NCBI GenBank assembly: GCA_032622095.1
Contig: CP136066.1
Location: 92,651,319-92,715,318, forward strand
Direction: 5' to 3'
DNA: 64,000 bases
Source: Siphonodentalium dalli
Taxonomy: Eukaryota; Mollusca; Scaphopoda; Gadilida; Siphonodentaliidae
The notes under the pieces are model-generated. The model did no database searches, was not told the origin of the DNA, and worked only from the letters and a program-made list of their open reading frames with translations. This document shows positions 37,601-47,600 of this stretch, one piece after another. Numbering within the stretch: the first letter of the stretch is position 1; each line of letters begins with the position of its first letter. A program made the position numbers and the translations under genes.

Positions 37601-40600
37601 ATATATATTTCTACTGAACACATATGGCTATACAGGCTTATGAGTGAGACTTACGTTATACAGAACGGTAATTTCTTATTTGCGCCGCGCATGTCGGGAC
37701 AGTGATTACAACTGACAATAGATACGGCATTACATACGCTCCATATTTGACAATAAGTTTAGGATGGCACCCAAATCGGCCAACAAAAATCGAAGTTTCT
37801 CACATTTTCCTTCACAAACGTGACTGAGTTCGTTATCTGGGACAATGGAATTGTTAATCACGAGTTCACTGTTAACCATAAACAGACCTTAGAACCCTAC
37901 TATTGTTTCAATTAATTTAAGCTAATGAGTAATTGGTTGTCTTGAGGACTATAGATACTCATTTATTGTGGGAATACTTGATACATTAAACAATCATCAA
38001 TAATATGTGCCTTTTGGATCAGTTTAGATAAGTAATATCAATTTATATAATGTTTTCGAAGAAAATTTAAATTGTATGCCCAAATTAACAGCCTCCAATT
38101 TCAAGATGCATATCTCTGATGTGTTCAGGTGAAATATTTTATATTAAAGAAATTAGTTGTTAAACAGAGGATTTTTTGTCAATAAAGAAATGACTTTTGC
38201 AGTATATAATATTGTGTTGCCAAACAGTTTTCAAGACATGCTACTACTTCCTGTTCTATAATTTGAGTATCTATAGTCTTTAAATGTTCTCTCACTCTAC
38301 TCATCCTATCAGTCGTCAAAATTTACACTATTTCTGTTATTGTAGACATTCTCACATACATCGTTACATGGTTAGTCTGCGCCGAAACAAGACCGTGTGT
38401 CAGATTCACATGAATATTTGCAGCCAAAGCTCAGTTGTCACAATCGATCGGGAGGAAGTATGATCCGTCTGGTTTGTAGGACTCAATAAAAGAGCGACCA
38501 GTCGTGGCTGTCATGACATGGTACACAAGGCTTGGGAGTTAGTATGATGTGCCAATCACTGATATAGTTCGCACGAAGATATTGGTGTGATTTCTTAAGG
38601 ATTATGTGGCTGCTGGAGGTAGAAGATGTGTTCCAGTGTTCGGTTATACAACATAAGAACGTGTGCATTAATGTGTCGAATAGACGACATTATGGCCCAC
38701 CATAATATAGCCCACATGAAAACTCTTGGTAGGATATATAGTGTCATCGTCAACATTAATAGATTACACAAATTGATGCAAATATAAAGTCGCATCACAT
38801 TTTACTGCTTTTGACTATTAAGTCAAACGGATTCATTGTATAGGTATTTGTTAATGTCGTAGCCTGTCAACGCGTGAATTAGAGGCAAGGTTTCACACAC
38901 CTCATTGGATAATACTGTCCGCTATGTCGTTCACGGAAATGACACATGACCTATTTTTGGATTCAGTATGAAGAATTATCCTGGCTCCTATTCATTGATA
39001 AACATAACATTCAAGTATTTCGACATGTACGTCAGTGGAATAAAAATAATAACTAGCTTCCGACCGAGGCGTGCTGCATTGGCTGCATGTAACAGTATAC
39101 CTGTCTGTATCCGCTTCCTCGTGGTAACATACTAGCACGAGATCAGGAACTAACTCTAAGCGAACGTCGCCATTCAGGGACCATATCACGTGACATTCGA
39201 CCCAATGGCAAACATATAATTCAGTGTAGATTCTGCACTCGACCATTCGCGAAAAAAATAGAAGCCTGTCAAGGAGTCTTTGTTATCACCACCTGATAAA
39301 TATTTGGCATTGTCTGGAACTGTGTGATGGACACAGGATGTGTGAAGCTTTGCTTGAATATCAGGATTGTATTCTCAGATTGTAGGAAAAGGGTAGCATA
39401 ATGACTTATTCTGAAAGAGAATTGCAATGTATCATATTATGCAACAACTTCAACAATTTACTAATATCGATGACCTACTTACATCCTGTCAAGAATTTAT
39501 ATGTGCTTTATGTGACAAGCCGACATGTATTCAAGTCGACGAATTACGATAATTGTTCTCCTGTTGTTAAACGAGAACAATAACAAAACTGCAGACTTCT
39601 TAAGCAACACTTTTTTCTTGCAAACTATCAGGCAATTACTTGGCACAATAACTCAACCCATTCTGGAATGCCATGTCCTTATAACCCTATGCAATTTGGG
39701 ATCCATATATAGCCCTATGTTGTGTGGCATATATAACCATAGCCCTATCTATAGTGCATACGATACATGTTTATGGTTATATGGTAACAACGCTAGGCAT
39801 TGTGACAGGAGATGTCCCCATATGCTCGTGTGAGTGTCATGCAAATAATGTTATCCCCTGGACGCAGAGCGGGAAAAGTCAGCACCCAGATGCACATGCA
39901 TAAAAACGAATCTATAATGAATCAATGACGAAGCAAGCTTCAGGCGTAATGATGATCGACCAGTCCACTCTCATTGTCTCTTTCATGACCGTCGGGTTCA
40001 TAGCAAAAATCAACACCATGCTACTATTATAATCTTCGGATTGTTAACAAACCCAAATTTAGCAGAGTTATTGGACATTTTTGTCAATCAATTATTCATC
40101 ACAATAAATGAGTTGGTACAAGATATTAGAGTTCTTTAGTTTGTTGAGGAGCACCAGTGAATGCATTCTTAATGAACAATTCCATTATCCCCATATGACC
40201 AACCCAGTTTAATGTGTGTCGGTAAGTTTGAAAATCTTCGATGTTGGTGGCCGTTTTGGATGCCATCTTAAAACAATTATCACACATGCAGTGTACGATG
40301 CTGTATATATCATCAATTGTGTCTAGTGAGCCACAACATAAGAAAATACCTCCCAGTAAAACGTAAGTCTCGCTCATCAGCCTTTGCTAACCATATGTGA
40401 CCTGTTGAAATATATATATAATCGGCTTTGTACACAAATTCGAATAAAAATTGTTAAAATATGAAATAGTTGACAAAAAAGTTATCATGTGAGGTTTTAT
40501 GAATTTACATTTTCTGGACCAGTATCCTCGTGTGACGTTTCCATACCCCTATCAAAATTTAATCACAATGTTGTAAAATTTTGAGAAATTGGTAAAAAAT

Positions 40601-41605
40601 ACCATTTTTCACCATTGTTCCCCAAATTTTCATTTTAGAACATGTTCGGACAAGGTTGTTTATAATTCCCCTTCATCAATCTTTACACTATTTCATTTTA
40701 TGCCACTTAAGCCTTCTTTGCATGCGGCATTCTAAGTGTAAACTATGCAATTCATTTTTCTGAGAAAATTATATTTTAGGGGTGGGGTTAAGTTTATGCC
40801 AACAGCGCATTTTCACAGAAATATAATTATCAGTCCATCATCCAAATTGTTTTGCTATGTCTTTGGGCAATTTGTGAGATATGTTGCGCGTCAATAGCCC
40901 ATGTGTTTCACAAGTTACAGCCAATTCTATGTGACACTATTTTTCAAAATTCAAGTAATTTTTCGCAATTTCAAAATATATATCGCAATTGTTTCGAACT
41001 AGCTAATGCATTGGTCCAGTGTTGTATATTAAACTTTACTATGGTATTTTAGCATGGTAACAGCACGGTCATTTTGTTATATGGGCGGTTTGAAATATAT
41101 GATTGTATCGCGTTGCAAGTTGCGTCCGAAAACAAGTTGGGCCTGCGCGCGACGTCACGTGATGTAATTTTAACCATTCAACGTCCTCCATTCAATTTCC
41201 ACATTTCGAATGCACGTAGTATAGTGAACATATATGTATATGAATATTGAGTTGCTTCACTAACCGTTTGGAGATAAACCAGTGGACGAAGTCGGTCGTA
41301 ATCGGAGCTCCCAGCAGAATCATATATCGTCAAAGCAATGGTCTCATTTTCAACTGTCAAGTTCGACTTGAAGGTAACGTCCCTGAATCAACGGAAGTTA
41401 TATGTTAAAACACCATGCATGCACCCGTTATGCACTCACTTCAACGTACAGTATCCACAAGAAATACAGAGGGAACGTGATTTGGAAGTAAGCAAACGCA
41501 TCAACGCATCATGTAATGTCCATGGATCAACGAAAGTTGGATATTTTCTCTTAAACTACTGGGATTCTCGAAGCTCCACATACCTACGACGATCCAAGGC
41601 CTTGC

Positions 41606-41654
<49 letters not shown>

Positions 41655-44600
41655 TCTCTCTCTTTATCTCTCTCTCTCTAGCTGCTTCCTATTGTGTGAA
41701 ACTTCAGAGAGAGAGGGAGAGAGCGAGAGAGGGGAGGGAGAGAGTGAGAGAGAGAGAGAAAGAGAGAGAGAGATATAGCGTGTCAGTATGCAACATTTCG
41801 GTGATCGGTGTCAGAAATTTGGGTGAACCAGGTGCATGTTGCTTTCCGAGTACTGTTCAATTTATTGTACAATTAAAAGTGAAAATGCCGCATAGTTTAG
41901 TAACTTTAAGCATCAATAAGGCGCATATAATAAAAATGACATATATATTTTTGTTTGAATACCTGAAACATCTTATTTTTGTCTGAAATGATATATCGAA
42001 TTTTCACTCGCAGCTTGCATGCTGGCGCTCGTGAAAATTCGATATTTCTTTCCAGACATCCATGATCGGTATTCAAATAAAAACTGTAGGTATTCATATC
42101 ATATCGGAAATAGATTAACAACTAACAAACGAGAAGTTTCACATTGGTAATTTCCTCGCTCTTTTGAAAGCAGCCATTCCAAATTTCACTCAGCTACGAT
42201 AACCCGAGGTTGCCGGGTGAGGGACAACCAGGCTGTTTTTGACATTTTTAAATTCTAAAATTAGTTTAAACTTTTAAAAACTGTTTTAAATTTTGAAAGC
42301 ACTATCAAATACAAATAAATACAAAAAATTAAAGTTTTTATCATTTTTACTTTTTTTTTTATTTTTAAAACTCCTATGAACTTTTTTTAATTATTTTGTA
42401 AATTTTATTTTAGTTTACCCCTTAAAACACGGGGTCCCCTCGATAACATGCTCTAAGAAGTGTCTCCCTGGAATACCACATGTTTAGCCCATCGACGCCC
42501 CATTACCACTATTGGCTGCCATTATGCCCACCCCATCATGTATCTTGGATCAACTTCAGTTTGTACAATTTGAGCTTTCGTGCAGCCAAGTGCCTTTAAT
42601 CATTTCTAGGATTGAATTTGCTCTACGCGATTTGGGATTGGGTTATATGTTATGCAGACATGCATCGTGGCCATTGTAGTAGTTCGTACAAAGGAAATGT
42701 TAGCTTTTAAATATTCTCCAATAAAGTTAGCAAGACATGGGGTTAGGAAATTCGTCTGGTCAGACTGAGGGTGGAGGGTCTAGTTGAAAATGTGAAGTTG
42801 GGCTTGTACCGGAACAAAGCCGTTCCTAAATATATACGTATAGATTATACCAATACTAAAATACAATGTACCTTATATGTGGTTGTTCTGTAAATTCCCT
42901 CTTGGTGTAGGCGTGTAACAGGCAGGATTTACCAACTTTACTGGAAATAAAAGCAAAATGAAATAAACTTGTTACATCTACATGCATATATTAACAGGTG
43001 TGATACATTCGTAAAGTATACTAGGTTGTTGGACAAATACTCGTTCCCATTACTTTCCTTGATGGAATGGTGTTAACTGAAAAGAAAACACCGATTCCAC
43101 AGGAGGCAACATGATGTTTTCTTGAAAGCATCCCGTACGCAATAACACAGTAACAAACAGCCAAGACTAGAAGCCAGATCATCATTTTCATTTTCACGAG
43201 CAACACTATAGATTATATAATTTATATTAAAAATGAGATCTGCTTCCAGATAACACACCCAACAACAATAGCAACTCGTGGGAACTCGTCAATCTCAACT
43301 GCCTTTCAATATCCATAGCCTAAAAATAGAATCTCAGACTTATAGGAACCATATCTGCCGCACTACTTAAAGTCACCTGACCGAGCACGTGATAACTTTT
43401 CCCGCTGTATTAAATTTCGAAATGCACAACAAAGTACGGATATGATGTTAAGGTGTTTTGTAAACGCACACGAACTGTTGATTTACAAAAAGTTAAATAA
43501 ATATTTCACCTGTATTTAAATTTTAATTCGCGTAAATTGAATTAAATCTGCGTTAAGGACAGTATCATTGTGTCATTTTCTACACGGATGAGAGGTGAAT
43601 TTATATAGTTTTACACCTAAAACTTAATACGATACGTTTACAACAAGCACATTTAATATCGCTGTGTGATTTACAGTATTAGGGACCTTTCGCATCCTTA
43701 TAATTACGATTATGATTACGGATAGCTATTCGTAGTCGTAAGTCTATCCGTATGGACAAAAAGTCCTTTCACAAAACGACTACGGATAAGAGTTTTGACG
43801 AACACGTTCATTAATTATTTCGTATACTTTTAAAACTTGAAACGTTGGTTTTGTATCCAGTCGTCTGCAACGTTATTTATACAACATGTACTAATGAGAT
43901 ACTGACTAGAGGCAGATTGCCAACATTATGAGTGTATATGCATATAACTAGCCGATGTGCCCGACTTCATTCGGGCAATTTAGGGATTTATTTGTGATCG
44001 CTTTTTATTTGTGACAAACTGTTGTTCGACCGGTCCAGAAACATTCCTATATGAGCGAGGTCATGGACATGGTCACACGTGAAATTGGACCCGCCAATAA
44101 TGTTCCCGGGATCAAATTACCGCACGGAATAATACAAGCCTGGCATGAGACCCACATCAGACATTGCAAAAGTATTGCTTTGTTCATAAACGTTAAATTC
44201 TTGTCCAACTTCGTTGCACTAACGAAAATAGGCGCACAAATAAAGAGGCAAATTGGGGGACTATTTTTCGTCGACAGTCAGAGCACGCAATACTGTCGTA
44301 TGCGGTTGTGAAGCGTCTCCGCATATATACCACGCAAAAAGTTCAGCAAGATGGGTCGGGTACAAACTTAATTTTCCGTTTGGTCATTATTGGTGGTTGT
44401 ATATGACTAGGAAATAACAGTCGCGAGAAATGCATTTCCGACCAATCTCTTGCAAGTACATGCATCGACCCACCCCCATTTTAAAGTATAGTCAAGCGCA
44501 CTAGCATATTGCCACATCCATGCAAACTGTAAATACCAGATACTCGTTCAATAGCATATATTATACGATCTCGATAAATTTTGGACTGTATGTATACATC

Positions 44601-47600
44601 CTAAATTTATATGCGCTTGAAGCTTAACGGATATATGTATGAATGCACTGATAGTGGTCGCTGTGCGTGACGGGTAGCACGTTTATTTCGCATATTAGAG
44701 ACCTTTCGCAAAACTCACGTTTACGATTACGGATACGGATAGGGTACTACGTCACCAACATTTGTGTACTTTCTAATCGTTCTCGTATTTTACTATCCGT
44801 AATAACGGTTACGATTTCATGGTTTCTAATAAGCTCAAATAACACCTGAAATTTATTTTCTGCAATATATCACTTTACTCCGTTCGAGACTGTATATATG
44901 TATGTGATGTAAACCATTCAGTTGTATTGAGCTACGACCTCGATATGCTGTTTAGATTGTCAATCACTGTACTCGTCGTCGTGAATCAAGAGCTTCCCGC
45001 GAAATAAGATCGCTATTCACAACCGATAGCCACCGCTGGCTGCGACAGAAAACTTTACAGTAAGAGGAGTGCACTAAGAAACCAGTCGCCAAAAATACAG
45101 TATATAGTGTGCGATGCATGAGGAGGTTTGAGTGATTATTATGTGCAAGATAGTACACAATATATAGTGAAATTCAACAATTATTTAATTCAACAACCCA
45201 TGGTGGTGTCCTAACGTGTGCAGTTATATAATGTCTCAGGAGAGCCTAAATAATGGCATAACCCTACTACTGAATAGTGAAAGATTTCGTGTTCTCTTCC
45301 CCTTTCCCGAATTGAATAGTTCATTCAATTTAATAATATTCGGTTTTCGGTTGAAGTTGGGTTTTATATATCTCTCTCGTAGAGTCTGTAATACAGGGCA
45401 TTTTAAAATTACATGGAATTCATAACCGATTTTAAAATTACATGGAATTCATAACCGAGTTCTAAGTTACATAAAGTACTCTGTCTGAGTAATCTTAACC
45501 TACCCAGGATCCCGATTCAACTGGTAAGTAGTGATTTCTGCTCCTGAACCCTAACTAAAAGACTATTTGGCACACCCACCGACATCACCAGAGCTCAGCA
45601 GTCCCTGTCAGGTTTGTTCTTTGCATTTATTTTTAATTTAAAAAACACGCACAAATGCGGCATTTAAAGGTACTCAATCCGATTAGATGTCCCCATATCA
45701 TCAGATACCAACAATTTTTTTTTGAAATGCCGCTTCTGTTATCAGAATCGAGTAATTGCTCAAAATTAATGCTAACCACAGTCAACTATATTATAAAATT
45801 GCCCAAAACCTGTTATTTATTTTGTTTAACGAAATTTTGCCGGTTTGTCAAATTTCTGACAAAAAAGCGACTTGATGCACATCGCTTCTACCGTGTCGAC
45901 TTTGTTTCGATTTGGTAGTAACAAATCAGAAGTGGTTCACATCAGCGAGCTCACCAACCTTATGTCGGATTTCCTAAACCCAAAGAGGTGAAGCCGAAAT
46001 CGCATTGAAATCAAATCGCGGACTTGAAGGGGCTTGAACGATGGCGTCGTGGTTGATGTATATATAAGGTCCAAATTCAGGAACCCAGCTTCCCCATCAG
46101 CATAACGTCTATCTGGTCATCCATGCTAACAACGAACTGAATTTCCACCACATATGACCTGGCATTTATACCTGTATTGCCACAATATATCACGAGAATC
46201 CCGGGTCGTACGTTGTGACTGGTCGAATTATTGACAATAATAACAGGTCATGATTGTCGCATTGTTGAAAATGAGACGATAAGTGAAGTATTAAGGGACT
46301 GTATACCAAACACACGCTTTGAGTTGTAAAAGTGGTACGAAATAATGATCGTACGTTTTCGTCAAAACCCTTACGCGTAATCGTTTTGCGAAAGGACTTT
46401 TTGGCCATACGGATAGACTTACGACTACGAATAGCTATCCGTATTCGTAATCGTAAACGTGAGGATGCGAAAGGTCTCTATTTCTTGCGATTCACGACAA
46501 CGACTATCTCGATATCAATCTAAATCACAAATCCAGGTTAAGTGGCAATAGAAATGGGCCTGCAACATAAGGTGATTTAACAGTGTTTAGTAGAGCGAAA
46601 TTATATATTTTAGAAATTAAATCAGATGTGTTAAGTGATTTATAAGAATTCATGAAATCGTATACGCTCTTACGGATAGTAAACTATGACAACGATTAGA
46701 AAGTATACACACATGTTGGTGACGTAGTACCCTATCCGTAATTGTAATCGTAATCGTGAGTTTTGCGAAAGGTCTCTATTAAATCACGAAGTAAGTAGAA
46801 AACCACGATCGATGTTCTATACTAATAGAAGTAATATACACTATGCTAGGGAGTCCAGGTAACTGATCACATTTGGAAACTAACATGCCACACATTAAAT
46901 TTGCCGTGCGACATTTTTCCTAATTTCTAGGGCTAGGTTCCTGGACAGGTACTCCGGTGTACATGGGGTTACGTAGCGTTTTTCCGAAGACCCACAACTC
47001 CGAAGGTCCGATTCTCCGAAGGTCAGATTCTCCGACGCCCCGATTCTCCGAAAGCCCATAACTCCGAAGTCCCGATTCTCCGAAATCCCATAACTCCGAA
47101 GACCCATAACTCCGAAAGCCCATAACTCCGAAGGCCTATAACTCCGAACGCCCATAACTCCGAAGGTCTATAACTCCGAAGGGCCGATTCTCCGAAGGTC
47201 CGATTCTCCGAAGATCCGATTCTCCGAAGATCATGTTTTATCGCTTATTAAATAGTGTACAGTCCAGTTGCGGGGTCAATGGGGCCCTAGGGAAGACCGC
47301 CCACAAAAAACATGTCAAATGTCATGTGAACGTCAGGAAATCCCTCCAAGGCATTCAAATATTCACAGTGTTCCTGCCAAGGGGAGCCCCGGACCAACGA
47401 TTGGGGGCGACCCCTCCCATGTATGCGTTCCCCAAATCAGGCCTTCGTGATATGCTTTCGGCATATCATATGCATGATATATCCCCCACATATCCCCCAC
47501 ATATGCTAATTAATGTGCACCCCTAAATGGGAACCCTGGCTCCGCCACTGGTGTGCACCGGGTATATTATAACGAAACGCTGCAAGAATGTCAGAGTAGC

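Larger units (their letters stand above)
37075..41030 (-). mobile_element. ~4-kb element with ~600-bp inverted arms and a decayed ORF
   Basis: Left arm about 37075-37665 and right arm about 40330-41030 are diverged reverse complements. Shared landmarks are GAGCTAGTTAG/TTAGCTAGTTCG, CTTGTGAA.CAC.TGGGCT, AAACTTAACCCCACC.CCTAAAATATA, TTCATAAAACCTCA and GAGACTTACGTT. The last landmark includes an ATG (M-S-E-T-Y-V) opening an 83-codon minus-strand frame at 40377-40126. Further in, the same strand carries remnants of a multicopy invertebrate protein family (see 38480-39250). The element sits in GTPase intron 3, antisense to nothing known. Confidence 0.7.
33409..41264 (-). other. GTPase intron 3, transposon-rich
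   Basis: Contains a SINE, TACCATGG palindrome arrays in two blocks and a ~4-kb inverted-repeat element, each listed separately. The 35260-36330 stretch has thinner TACCATGG copies and nothing else I recognise. Confidence 0.7.
41383..42871 (-). other. GTPase intron 2
   Basis: Holds a compound microsatellite (41611-41775) and an imperfect ~130-nt palindrome (41955-42085). AT-rich T/A runs at 42240-42420. No other exon-like segment. Confidence 0.7.

Noticed and set aside
41338-41986. Open frames of 146 and 96 codons
   Set aside because: They run over the antisense of GTPase exon 3 and the TA/CT/GA microsatellite; low-complexity product.
43021-43258. Two minus-strand frames just upstream of GTPase exon 2, considered as alternative 5' exons
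   Set aside because: Neither contains a P-loop start or a donor in the right phase; exon 1 at 50180-50214 fits exactly.
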